A DNA stretch of 64,000 nt from Acephala macrosclerotiorum. Lineage: Eukaryota; Ascomycota; Leotiomycetes; Helotiales; Mollisiaceae. The stretch is taken from the NCBI GenBank assembly GCA_014904845.1, contig MU119495.1, positions 1 through 64,000 of the forward strand, in the 5' to 3' direction. The notes beneath the pieces were generated by a model. That model saw only the letters and a list, made by a program, of their open reading frames with translations, ran no database searches and was not told the origin of the DNA. How positions within the stretch are numbered: position 1 is the stretch's first letter; every line of letters starts with the position of its first letter. The position numbers and the translations under genes are program-made. Of the stretch, positions 11,653 through 21,762 are shown in pieces.

Positions 11653-13731
11653 TCAATGAAGAGCTAGTACTCGAGGTTGTCTAGTCAAATCTGTTTTGTA
11701 TCTCTTGTACGCTTCACCATACATAAGACCCTCGACAAAACACTCTCCGATAACTTTGAAATGCTCGATCTTCTTCCTTTCCATGAAGTGATAACCACTC
11801 TTGCCAATTTGGGCCCTGATATCCCCTTCAAGGCTCGAATCTTGTACCTCAGTTGGTCGCAGAATGAGTGGTATCGCGTGACGTATCAGTATTGCGACAA
11901 CGTCGCCTGCTTTTGTAAACGCTGGCACGAGAGCCGGTGTACCATCCTCAAGAGTCGCCAGTCTCCGGTACCGAAACATACTTTTGGCTTCTTTTCCAAG
12001 GCCCTGGACAGTGAAGTGGGCTAGTAAAGACTGTGGCTCGAAGTTGAATGCTCCATGCTTGGTAGACTGAGATCCTCCAAACAACGTAGTTTGTTTCTGT
12101 GGCAATAATTCCTCCGTGAGGTAATCGCAAGTGCTTTGGATTCCATCTCGAAAAGTGTGTTCTGCTTGACTGATGTCTGCTGTACTTTCGAAGAGCCTCG
12201 AGGTTTTCAGGAATGACTGAGGATCAAATGGCTCTTCAAATGTCTCAAACTGGCCTTCGATAGCCTTGAAAACCTTTGCTGGATCAGGGGTGTTGGTGTC
12301 ACCAAGTAAGTGCTGCCAGTTTTCGTAACCTTCTCTGAATCCTGTTCCCAACAATAGGAACAAGTCTTTGACTTTGCAGTGGTGTTTCGGATTATTCGAG
12401 GACACTTTCTTCAGCGAATCAAATAACATCTTGGATTCTGGATGTACGATGTCCTGGCAGACCTCAGAACTCAGGTCTTGGATTCGGGCAACCGACCATC
12501 CTCCACAAGCCAGTGTACGGGACTGGGGCACCCAAAAATTAAGGCACCGAGGATTTGGTGGGAAGTACGTCGCTGATGTCGTATCTTCCAGCATAAGTGC
12601 AGAGGATAGGGTCTCAAATTTTGACGGACTTGTTGCCGTCCAGTCAGGAACCCAAGAAGGTAGGTGGCTCAAGTTGGTTATATGACGGTACTCGAGGAGA
12701 GATAGGATACGATAGTCCTGAAAGGCTTCTGTGAGAAAACGCGCGATTTCGAAGAAGACAAGACTTTCTTCCTTTCCATAATCCACCTCAATCAGTCGGA
12801 GCAGTGAGTCGTCGATGCGAGCGTTTCCAAGTAACCCAACATGAGCAAAGAGCATATCGCGGGGGTCCTGCACTCCAAGTGCTCTTCGAGATGTCAGTAA
12901 CATCAACAATTTTCCAGCAACAATCCTCGAATCTTTAGACTCATGATCTGACAGGTTCCGGAAACTTCCTAACTGGTGCTCTGCATGCAACCTCGCCATA
13001 TCATCAAGTACTTGTACCTTTTCTTCACCGATATCTAACGCAGCAGCCGTAACATGGCTCTTCAAATCCTGCCATTTGACAAGAAACGTGCCGCACTGTA
13101 CCCATGGATCACGTGATCTAACCAATTCCTGCAAGACCCACACTCTCTTGAACCATTGACGGGCAAGTATGGTTTGAGAGGCAGACAACACAACTTCGTG
13201 ACTGACACCACTCCTTTCGGAATCCTCCGCAGATCTCCCAAGCAGCCTCTGAGAACTAAGAAGTCTGAGGGTCTTGAAGAGCTCGTTCGTCTCTGCAGTT
13301 CCTTCGCCGATCCAGATGACGGTATGTTGAGCAACAGTATAGACGGAGGCCATCTGGCGCACCTGTTGATTTCGCTCCTCGAAATCATTTTGGTTGATAC
13401 AAATAGCATCTGCCCAGATTCTTCTGGTCCTTGACGAATCTCTCAGGTGACGAAGCGCCGTGTCCAAAGATGCGGTGATTGAGAGCGCTCGGCCTGCCAC
13501 TTTCATCATGGCTCTGAGCGATGGATCACCCCACACGTACGACAATGCCGTATAGTGATCGAGTAGATCATTTTGACAGTATGATAGTGTGGTACTGATT
13601 AGTTCACACTCTAGAGGACTTTGCAAATCGTCGGAAGGCTGCAGAAGAATGAGCCGAATTGCATCAGGCTCAGTGAGTTTTTGGTACTGGTAAGCTGGGT
13701 TCGCTGAGAGTGAGGCTGCATTGGAGCTCAT
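11653..13731 (-). CDS. HET-domain (heterokaryon incompatibility) protein, HET gene 1
   Basis: Intronless 692-aa protein. The HET domain (PF06985) lies near the N-terminus: YTALSYVWGD at about 60-69, IWADAICINQ at about 105-114, then ERNQQVRQM and HTVIWIGEG. The long C-terminal region ends with IGECFVEGLMYGEAY, the G-L-M-x-G-E-A tail common in this family. HET proteins trigger regulated cell death when incompatible hyphae fuse, or act in related non-self responses. The specific partner cannot be told from sequence. I chose the ATG at 13731, which has A at -3 and starts MSSNAAS like its paralogue. An in-frame ATG at 13842 would add 37 unlikely residues. It is paralogous to the gene at 21763. 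Confidence 0.88.
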   Translation of the reverse strand: MSSNAASLSANPAYQYQKLTEPDAIRLILLQPSDDLQSPLECELISTTLSYCQNDLLDHYTALSYVWGDPSLRAMMKVAGRALSITASLDTALRHLRDSSRTRRIWADAICINQNDFEERNQQVRQMASVYTVAQHTVIWIGEGTAETNELFKTLRLLSSQRLLGRSAEDSERSGVSHEVVLSASQTILARQWFKRVWVLQELVRSRDPWVQCGTFLVKWQDLKSHVTAAALDIGEEKVQVLDDMARLHAEHQLGSFRNLSDHESKDSRIVAGKLLMLLTSRRALGVQDPRDMLFAHVGLLGNARIDDSLLRLIEVDYGKEESLVFFEIARFLTEAFQDYRILSLLEYRHITNLSHLPSWVPDWTATSPSKFETLSSALMLEDTTSATYFPPNPRCLNFWVPQSRTLACGGWSVARIQDLSSEVCQDIVHPESKMLFDSLKKVSSNNPKHHCKVKDLFLLLGTGFREGYENWQHLLGDTNTPDPAKVFKAIEGQFETFEEPFDPQSFLKTSRLFESTADISQAEHTFRDGIQSTCDYLTEELLPQKQTTLFGGSQSTKHGAFNFEPQSLLAHFTVQGLGKEAKSMFRYRRLATLEDGTPALVPAFTKAGDVVAILIRHAIPLILRPTEVQDSSLEGDIRAQIGKSGYHFMERKKIEHFKVIGECFVEGLMYGEAYKRYKTDLTRQPRVLALH

Positions 13732-14639
13732 TTTGGGAATCCGAACATGGGTTTCTGTTGAAGGTATACTGATTGATCCTCGGTCGGGGTGAAAGGAGAA
13801 GAAGGAGCAGTGAAAAGCAGATTGGAGATTGGCGACATGCAATGCAGCTCACACGTGACTCTTTCCAAGCATGTGAAATTCGGGGGTGCTCGGATTCTCA
13901 AATAATTGACTTAACATTAAAGAATAGAGTCCGGTGGAGGGTCAGAAGTGTCTTCCAGATGCTGGTCCTTTCATTTCTTCAAAATGCTTCGAGTTAGAAA
14001 CCCTCACACAAATTCGGCACTTGTCTGTGCTGACCTCGCATTCTACCTGTATTTACAAGACTATTGACAATTTATTGACGAGTCTTATGTTCTCACGGCC
14101 TCTCGGAAAGGATACAACCCCAAGTGCAAGATGTTGATTCCAGGCATGGTGACGCCATCGCCAACGTTGGCTCTATACTCCACCTCTTATATCTTGTGCC
14201 CGCGTTCTCTTCACGACATTGCGAGACTTCGCAATATAAAGTGCGAACCGCGGTCTAAATCCGGTCCTTGAGCACTCCCTTTATCCTCATTTCTAAGTAG
14301 TTTCAATAGTTAATAATAATTTTTAAAGTTTTTATAATAATAACAATAAATATATTTTATCTTAATCATATTAAAAAATATTATAAATATTTTTTCTATA
14401 ATTAATCTTTCATATATTTATTTGCTAGGCTTGAAAATTCGATTTCGAACACCACTTATGGCAGGATAAAGAAAGCACAGTAAGCAAAAACTTAAAGCAT
14501 GCAACTCGACTAGGCGTTAACACAAGTAGGTTTAAGGAGATGAGAAAGCCGTTGGTCAAGAGAGGCTTGGTGAACTACGAGTACATAGAGACCGGTTTAT
14601 ATTTGACCATACAACACTTTTTACCGCGGGGTATCCTCT
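13732..14639. other. Promoter/intergenic region of HET gene 1, with an AT-rich patch
   Basis: Upstream region of the minus-strand HET gene. It is balanced up to about 14290. An AT-rich patch of about 130 bp, with RIP-like composition, runs from about 14300 to 14430, and the sequence then returns to normal. I see no gene, RNA or strong motif. Confidence 0.5.
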
Positions 14640-14699
14640 ACAAAATTGACAAAGACATACTCTTGAGACAGAAGACCTTTATGCGGTAATCCGAGAGAT

Positions 14700-15414
14700 G
14701 ACGCCGTGCGCCTCGCCGATATAGATTCCGGACTCCACGCATCAGCCGAGATTTGAGAGAGCACTTCCTCAGATCCTTGCCCTGAGAACAGCCTTTCAAC
14801 AATCGGAGCCTTCCATAGAAGGAACTGAGGACCTTGCTCATCTTATGTATGATGACGGATTTAATACTTGGGAACGAGAATTGAGACATGAGGGCCTTCA
14901 GCTTCTCGAAGCTGCACTGAAAATTTGGACGGTCTTGGCGATAGGAACCCAAAACTGAAATCGGAAATACTATGCGTGACTGGTCTATTGAAGGAGAACA
15001 TTGGAATCAGCACTAGAGATGCGTCTCTGAAGGACCGGGAACTGTGTTCTCAAATCCCCCGATCCTTGCATGACCAGCCGGCGCAAAACAAAGTCGACAT
15101 AACGAGATTTTACTTTACAACTCGATATACGATGTGTCGATGTCTTTGCCTCAAATGTACAACCAACGAAAAGTGGAAGAGTTGATATTGACAGAGGGCA
15201 GTTCTTGAGATGGGGCACCGAGACCGAGTATCCATTCGAGTATGCAAAGTACTTCTACGGCATGGGCGAGGTAAGGTTGCTACAGAGACGCTCCACAGAA
15301 GCGATCGAATTCGCTGAACACGCGGTTGAGCTGGCCGAGGTGTCGGCCGGCGCAGGCCTGCGCCATTTCTTGTACACGTCAGCCCTATATGACATTGCAT
15401 GCCGGAATGTGTAG
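14700..15414 (+). pseudogene. Decayed TPR-protein gene (tetratricopeptide, signalling-type)
   Basis: Coding-like peptide runs continue across this stretch but switch reading frame several times. One frame gives EDLAHLM and GFNTWERE followed by LLEAALKIW near 14830-14930. The next gives GDRNPKLKSEILCVTGLLKE from about 14930. Another gives YDVSMSLPQMYNQRKVEELI near 15125-15180. The last, 15200-15414, gives YFYGMGEVRLLQRR, then AIEFAEHAVELAE and YTSALYDIA. The order and helical pattern fit the C-terminal TPR region of fungal NB-ARC/TPR-type proteins. Stops and frameshifts between segments show the gene is dead. A MITE-like element sits at its right end. Confidence 0.65.
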
Positions 15415-15451
15415 GGATAGCGGGGGCTGCACAGCTCCCGCCGGGACTAAA
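15403..15451 (+). repeat. Left inverted repeat of the 15.4-kb MITE-like element
   Basis: Reads outward-in as ggaatgt, then ggggctgcacagctcccg, then gggactaaa. It pairs with the complement of 15872-15921 with only a handful of mismatches, mostly transitions. Confidence 0.65.
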
Positions 15452-15871
15452 ATAGCAAAATCTATCTAATCTCGATTTTAATATAACAAAATGCTCTTTT
15501 AAAGTACAAATAAAACATAATCCTCGTAAAAAGAAGTCATAGTTTTAATAATACAAGCGAATATCTTAAAAATTAGATTCTGTGCTTTAAATAACAATAA
15601 AGTTTATTACGTGCGTATTTAAAAAAGTATATTTTCCTTTTTAAACTTACAATTTAATTTCAAGCTTTTGGGATTCTAAATCCAAAAATTAAGCTTTTTA
15701 TATCTATTCTAATTCGTTTTCTTTTTCTTGTTACGAAAATATATTTTTTTTTTCGCAAATCGAGATTTTATATACGTATCAATCTTTAATCTTTAAGGCA
15801 TTTTAAGGCTACTTAATAAGAAAGAAGAATGCAGCAGCAGATTATGCATCGAAGTTATCCTTCACCGTTTT

Positions 15872-15921
15872 GCTTTAGTCCCAGCGGGAGCTGTGCAGCC
15901 CCTGCTGTCCTTAAACATTCC
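15872..15921 (-). repeat. Right inverted repeat of the 15.4-kb MITE-like element
   Basis: Contains cgggagctgtgcagcccc, the exact complement of the left core, followed by ttaaacattcc, which corresponds to the left ggaatgtgta. Confidence 0.65.
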
Positions 15922-17054
15922 GCTCCAGTTAACTCCAGATGCAACAGGTGTCTAGAGGCACGGCTTTTCAGACACGTGAAAATGTCACGTTACCTATATA
16001 TCTCTAATCTGGGATAATGCAAGGTATATTATGGTTCTTGCTGAGAGTCGTGGGAAATTGTCAACATGCTTGGTGAACTAACTAGGCTGACCTCCAAATT
16101 GACAGACTGGGGCGGTGGATCGCCTTGCTGCTCATGGAGATCCAAGGAGTGGGTCGAGTGAAGCTTTGCAAGATTGAAAGTGTTCATTCGAGCAGGATCA
16201 TCCCCGCGCAAGGTTATGAAATTGCACGAATGGAAGAGGTACTGCATGCACCTTGAGATCTATGGCTCTATGCAACATATAGCTCGTCTTCTTAGTCTTC
16301 TTTAGATCCAACAACTATCTGTACACGCAAGGACGTTCGCTGGGGATGATGCTCGTCGAAGTCGATTTGATGTTTAGAGTGGACGTCAGACACTGTCAGT
16401 GGACGTCTTGGACCCTGATGTCTCGAGTGGTGTGGCTTGAGACCTGTGGCGGAGACCTAGCACGTGGCTCGTGACTTTTCCTTGACTTCTGCCGTATGAC
16501 GGGATTTCGTATCATCCAGCCACCAATCTAACTTTTTCCCATCCTCTGACTCGCGTTCTCTCACTCCCCAGCGGTTAAAGTTTCATGCACCTGGCTGGCC
16601 AATCACCCCCAAATTGCAATCGAGACTACCGCGATTCGCTGCAGCCCCGCGGGGTCGGGAACCGCTTGGCCTCTTCAAGGACGGCCCCCCGACTCGGACA
16701 GGGCCCGCCCCCGAATCTGGCCCTGAAAGCTGCCAAATGCCCGGGAAGGCCAGCGAATGAGACACCAGGTGGACGGCGCCACAGAGAGTCAGAGTGGAGT
16801 GGATGAAAATTTTTCCAGCGGCGTGCGAGCATGTGGGGAAGAGAGTCGACCAGATGATCGGGCCCAGAGCTGGAGTTAGGGGGATGGAGTTGCAAAGGCG
16901 GAAGAATAATTATCTTCTCCATACCCCAGATCCAACCATAAGAGCCTTGGTATCCTGAACTTTGAGATCGACAGGTCAAGCATCTTGACTGCTCTTGACA
17001 GCATCTTGACAGCTACTTCGACATCTTTCACTGTCTCCAGATCAAGATTCCAAG
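15922..17054. other. Intergenic and promoter region upstream of the permease
   Basis: Balanced DNA without supportable genes. From about 16585 to 16800 it is GC-rich with open frames on both strands (G/P/R/S-rich translations), which I read as compositional. It contains a palindromic CreA-type site at 16645-16654 and a GATA-type ttatct at 16910. A short C/A/T-rich leader with repeated cttgac words precedes the ATG at 17055. Confidence 0.5.
16645..16654. promoter_or_regulatory. Palindromic CreA/Mig1-type site (ccccgcgggg)
   Basis: A perfect 10-bp palindrome that contains the CreA consensus SYGGRG (GCGGGG) on both strands, about 400 bp upstream of the permease ATG. CreA represses alternative-carbon genes in glucose-grown Pezizomycotina, and paired sites are the functional form. 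Function here is inferred only from sequence and position. Confidence 0.4.
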
Positions 17055-18774
17055 ATGGGTCTTTTCACTAAGGTCGAGGACAGGCCGACGCCTTCAAATG
17101 TCTACAACTGGCGAGTTTATGCTTGCGCGATTCTTGCTGGTTCGGCAGCTATCATGATTGGGTAAATACGCCTGATAGACTCCAAAGAGAACGGTGCTGA
17201 TCGATCCATAGCTATGACAGCGCTTTCATCGGAACGACACTTGCCCTCCCATCCTTCAAGAACGAATTTCACTTCAACACCATGTCAACCGCACAGGTAA
17301 ATCTCCTCAACGCCAACATTGTCTCATGCTACCAAGCCGGTGCATTCTTCGGCGCCATCTTCGCCTACATCACAGCTTTCTTCATGGGACGAACATCTGG
17401 TATGGCCATCTACTCGGCTATATTCACTCTCGGAGCGGGTCTTATGCTTGGTGCTAATGGCGAGAGAGGATTGGGACTCATCTACGGTGGTCGTGTCTTG
17501 GCTGGTATCGGTGTTGGAGGAGCTTCTAACTTGGCACCTATCTACATCTCTGAAATTTCGCCTCCTGCTATTCGAGGACGTCTTGTCTGCATGTTCGAAT
17601 TGGGATGGCAGATCGGTGGACTTGTTGGTTTCTGGATTAACGTAAGCATTCACTAGGATTCAGCACAACTCTCTCGCTAACGTTCAAACAGTACGGAGTC
17701 TCTCTCCACGTCAAGCCCGGACACACACAATGGATCATCCCCTTCGCCATCCAACTCATCCCCTCTGGGTTTCTCTTCGTCGGTGCTTTCTGGCTTTGCG
17801 AATCACCAAGATGGCTAATGACCAAGGGCAAGCGCGAGAAGGCAATCAAGAACTTGTGCTGGATCAGAGAACTCCCCGAAAATGATATCTACATCAGAGA
17901 AGAAGTTTACGCTATCGACCAAAACATCGAGCGACAAATGCAAGCCGGTGGTCTCGGATTCTGGCAACCATTCAAGATCCTCGCAACTAACAAGGCTATC
18001 CAATGGAGATTCTTCCTCGGTGGTTCCTTGTTCTTCTGGCAGAATGCTTCGGGTATTAATGCGATCAATTACTACTCTCCTACGGTGTTCAAGTCGATCG
18101 GTATCACCGGAACCAACACCTCACTTTTCACCACCGGTCTCTTCGGTGTCGTCAAGACTTCCTTCACTTTGATGTATCTTATCTTCCTTGTGGATCAGTA
18201 CGGTCGAAGACGTCTGTTGATGATCGGTGCTGCTGGTGGTTCTCTCTGTCTCTGGTATGTCGGTGGATATATCGCTGCCGCGGACCCAGCTGCGCATCCA
18301 TCCAGCTCCCTGCCACCATCGGGTGTTTCGGCTGTCTTCTTCTTCTACCTCTGGACATCATTCTACTCACCAACCTGGAATCCTACTCCTTGGGTCCTCA
18401 ACTCCGAAATGTTCGATCAGAACGTCAGAACTTTGGCTCAAGCTTTCGCTGCTGCGAATAACTGGTTGTGGAATTTCCTCGTTGCGAGATTCACGCCTCA
18501 GATGTTCGCTACTATGGGCTACGGTGTCTACTTTTTCTTTGCTTCGCTCATGATTTTCTCGGTGATCTTTGTTTATTTCCTCATTCCGGAAACCAAGAAC
18601 ATCCCACTCGAGGGCATCGATCGCTTGTTCGACAGAAGGCTCAAAGCTTCGCAAGCTCATGCTATCGTCTGGCGCGAACTTTCCGAGGAGGAAGAGGTTA
18701 TTAGAGTTGGATTGACGTCTGGCAATTTGGAGAAGGAAAATGTGACGGTTGAGCAAGTTGAGGACAAAGTGTAA
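17055..18774 (+). CDS. Quinate permease-type MFS sugar transporter (QutD/Qa-y-like)
   Basis: Three exons: 17055-17161, 17212-17641 and 17692-18774, giving 539 aa, the normal length for the family. The N-terminus (VEDRPTPSNVYNWRVYA, then IGYDSAFIGTTLALPSF) is characteristic of fungal quinate permeases. Sugar-porter hallmarks follow: GGRVLAGIGVGGASN, RGRLVCMFELGWQIGG, a cytoplasmic DQYGRRRLL loop, PTPWVLNSEMFD, and PETKNIPLEGID after the last helix. Twelve hydrophobic segments are expected. Introns are 50 nt and have canonical GT-AG ends. It imports quinate or a related polyol/sugar by proton symport at the plasma membrane. No other quinate-pathway gene is in the window, so the substrate is uncertain. 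Confidence 0.9.
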
Positions 18775-20442
18775 ATTATCGAAATGATGTTGGATGATAT
18801 GGAGTTTGTTCAGGGTTGGATTTCAAGAGTCGCCCATAAATGGCTGTATGAATGAGAGATGATGCTCAGTACCGATATCCTGGATGAAATTTTGTAATGT
18901 TTTCATTCGCGAAATGTTTCCCTGATCATTCTAGCCAAAGTGACGACCTGTGAGACTAGTCTCGAGGACTGAATACTGACTGAGCAGATCTGGTAGGAGA
19001 CGGCGGGTAAGATCTCTGCCAATTCTTACTACCGTGATGCGCGATTCCAAGCCAAGCAGCGTCCGCCCCTACTCTTAGCCTCTGGTCCACACTGACTACC
19101 GGGAAATGTGTGGAGTAGAACACAAGCATTTCCTCTCCGCCCACAGCTCAGACATCAATCCAAACAATCTGCAATCTACAATATCCCATCTCGCGGAAAG
19201 ACAATCCGAACCCAAAATCCCTCACATCCCCTTCCTAGAACCTGGGACATTTGCCCAATACTGTAGGTGGAAGGGGGCAGTGAGAGGGGGCTGGCGAGGA
19301 GGGGGAGCCAGCGGAGGTGGGCGGAAGGTGAATGTTCGAAATAGTCATGAAGTAAAAATAGGATTGTTATATAGCTGAAGGTGGGTTAGACATATGGCTA
19401 TTTAGGTGTCAGAGAATATCTTCTTCTTTAAAATAGCCTTTTGTGTTGTGAAAGTATTGTGTGTGGGTTTGAGAAGGATGGACATAGGAGAGGTAGGAGT
19501 GGGGTGGGAGGAGAATGGCGGAGAATGTAAGAGGAAAGGGAAGGAGCTTGGATGAGGTGGGGAAGAGGGAATCGAAGCAAGAGGGGAGGAAAGCGTGAGT
19601 ACTTTCGACGCCATTTGAGTTAGATTCCGCTGCGAAATGTTTTGAGGAAAGGAAATAGCATGGGCGGAAGGCGTCGAAGATTGCGGCAATAGCACAAGTG
19701 ACTTGAATAACACCAGACGTAGCGCAAATTGATATTATTTTCGCAACATCTAGCACCGCACACCGATTGAAATGGTCGCATCTTTCTCAGATGTGTAGAG
19801 TAGAGTAAGTACCTTTGCATAGAAGAAAGGTAGGTCGTGAGGGAAAATGAAAACTTCATCGCGGATCGGGCGCGCCTGCCACAGTATCTCCTTCCGCCCT
19901 TCAACCACTTCCACTTCAGTCCAGAACCTTTCTGCTCTGATTCCTTGCCATTCCTATATCTCAATACTTTCCAAGACAATCGGTGATGCAACAATGCGTG
20001 TAGATCATAAAATGAAACGACCTCGAGATGGCCTACTCGAGGTCGAGATTAACGACAGATCAATTCCCTCTCAGAGACATATGATGACCAAATTGATAAC
20101 ATAACGCTACCGCTCGGCCAATATCACCATCGTTGCCACCTAGATCTAGCAGCGTGATGGGTTGATGCTCTTGCTGAAAGAAAAGAAGAACTTCCGTAAA
20201 AAAAACTTTTTGATGTTCCAAAGTTCAGAGTCACGTGGAAGGCTAGCACGATTGAAAATATCAGCTCGATTATTGGTTCAGAGCTCGCTGGAAAGTGGGG
20301 CCAGCCATTGCCGAGGAAAGCAAGAGCTTCCGGCCGGTCAATTCCGTATCGACGACGACAACATCTGAGCCTCAACTCTCGATTGTACCATCCCCAACGC
20401 ACCGTCGAGAGAGAGACAGAAGACACAACTCCACTCATCAAG
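18775..20442. other. Intergenic region between permease and sdhC, including a purine-rich tract
   Basis: No gene is supportable. From about 19265 to 19600 the plus strand is strongly purine-rich (runs such as gaggaaagggaagg and gggtgggaggaga), producing long but S/P/F/L-rich open frames on the minus strand that I regard as compositional. Small frames near 19850-20100 lack any recognisable domain. The last 100 bp (agagagagacagaag) form the purine-rich leader of sdhC. Confidence 0.5.
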
Positions 20443-21195
20443 ATGTTGGCACAACGAGCAGCTCAACAGTCTCTGCGCAGGCGTACGTGCTCCCCCCCCT
20501 CTGTCAATTAGATGAGCATCAGGACATCCCACCACGATGAAGGGCGATAGCTAACAACCTCCCAGTCGCAGCCTCGCAGCCTTCAATGCTCTCGCAGATG
20601 GCGTTGAGAACCACTCTGCCTACTCTCGCTGTTGGATCTCCGATTCTGTCTCGGTATGCCCTCTCCCTGCATATCTCTCCCACTTCCCACCATCACATCA
20701 GCAATTCAATTCAGCTAACCTCTCACCCATAATAGACGATCAACATCCACCTCCTCCATCCAAACCCAAAAACTCACCCCCGCCGACTCCTACGAAATCC
20801 TCGTTGCGCAACGAAAGCGCCGCCCCAACTCCCCGCACCTCCAAATCTACAAATGGCAAATCACAGCCGTAATGTCCATCATGAACCGCTTCACTGGTGC
20901 CGCCCTCTCAGCCGGCTTCTACGTCTTTGGCCTCTCCTACCTCGTCTCCCCTCTTCTGGGCTGGCATTTGGATTCTGCTTCGATGGCTGCGGCGTTTGCG
21001 GCTTGGCCTGTGGCTTTGAAGGTTCTGGCGAAGTTTGCGGTTGCGATGCCGTTTACGTTCCACAGCTTCAATGGAGTGAGGCATTTGGTTTGGGATATGG
21101 GGAAGCAGTTTACGAATCAGCAGGTTATTAGGACAGGGTTGTTTACTACGGGAATTGCGACGGTTAGTGCGTTGGCTTTGGCGCTTTTCGTCTAA
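20443..21195 (+). CDS. sdhC: Succinate dehydrogenase cytochrome b560 subunit (complex II, SdhC/Sdh3)
   Basis: Three exons: 20443-20482, 20566-20653 and 20736-21195, giving 195 aa. The first about 50 residues are Ser/Arg/Ala-rich and lack acids, as expected for a mitochondrial presequence. The mature part has RPNSPHLQIYKWQI followed by SIMNRFTG, where S90 and R94 match the quinone-site Ser/Arg of E. coli SdhC. Three membrane helices follow. HSFNGVRHLVWD supplies the haem b ligand (H152) and the family signature. It anchors SdhA/B in the inner mitochondrial membrane and helps form the ubiquinone site, the target of SDHI fungicides. Introns are GT-AG with tidy phases (1, 2). Confidence 0.93.
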
Positions 21196-21762
21196 GTAGC
21201 ATACAGACGGTGAGATGGGAAGGTAAGGGGCGGTTGTGGGAGCATATACTGGGGGAAAAGGGACAATGAGAATGGATGAGTTGTGGTTTCGGGCGAGGGA
21301 GTAGCATACATATGATTGGTGGATGGAGGAATGGATGACTCGAGCAGAACAACGGACAATGGATTGTGTTTGTGTTTGCGTGTACCTTTACCACAGTTGA
21401 ACTCGTTACCATTAGCCTAGTTCGTGTGTTCTGAGATATTCCAACCTCTATCCACCACCACGGACGAGTGTCTCGAGAACCCCATCGTCTTTTTTATATA
21501 CACTTTTCCAATGTTCCCAATTCTCAACCTGTTTCCTCGTCTCTTTGATGCTAGCTCTGCCATTATATTGTCTCCGAAACAATTATGAATTTTAGTTGCT
21601 GTTCGTCTAGCGATGGGCTGTTTTCTCCGAGGCTCCTACAATTTGGAGGATGAACGTGGACCAATGAGCTGCGTGCACATCAGCTGACCTCAGCCAGTTT
21701 CTCACTTCTCTCGACCTCGAATTCGGTTTCCTGCATCATCACTTCATTTTCAAGATGTTGAA
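21196..21762. other. Intergenic region between sdhC and HET gene 2
   Basis: Contains the sdhC 3' region and the HET gene 2 promoter. A minus-strand frame at 21164-21412 is compositional (H/P/S-rich). No motif stands out. Confidence 0.5.

Larger units (their letters stand above)
15403..15921. mobile_element. MITE-like element with long palindromic inverted repeats, about 520 bp
   Basis: The left end (15403-15451) and right end (about 15872-15921) are inverted repeats of nearly 50 bp. They share ggggctgcacagctcccg exactly, plus flanking matches with scattered transitions. Each end contains its own hairpin (gcggg[g/a]gctg ... cagctcccgc). The interior of about 420 bp is AT-rich with no transposase. 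TA sits at a position consistent with a TA target duplication (left gtgTAggg, right ccTTAaac), but similarity continues beyond it, so the true ends are uncertain. The element lies at the end of the dead TPR frame. It is best called a non-autonomous inverted-repeat element of unknown superfamily. Confidence 0.65.

Noticed and set aside
16583..16979. Overlapping open frames on both strands in the GC-rich segment upstream of the permease
   Set aside because: G/P/R/S-rich low-complexity translations on opposite strands, with no domain; they arise from GC-rich composition of the promoter.
19402..19994. Long minus-strand frames opposite the purine-rich tract
   Set aside because: S/P/F/L/H-rich products mirror the purine bias of the other strand, and several overlap in different frames. 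No start context or domain.
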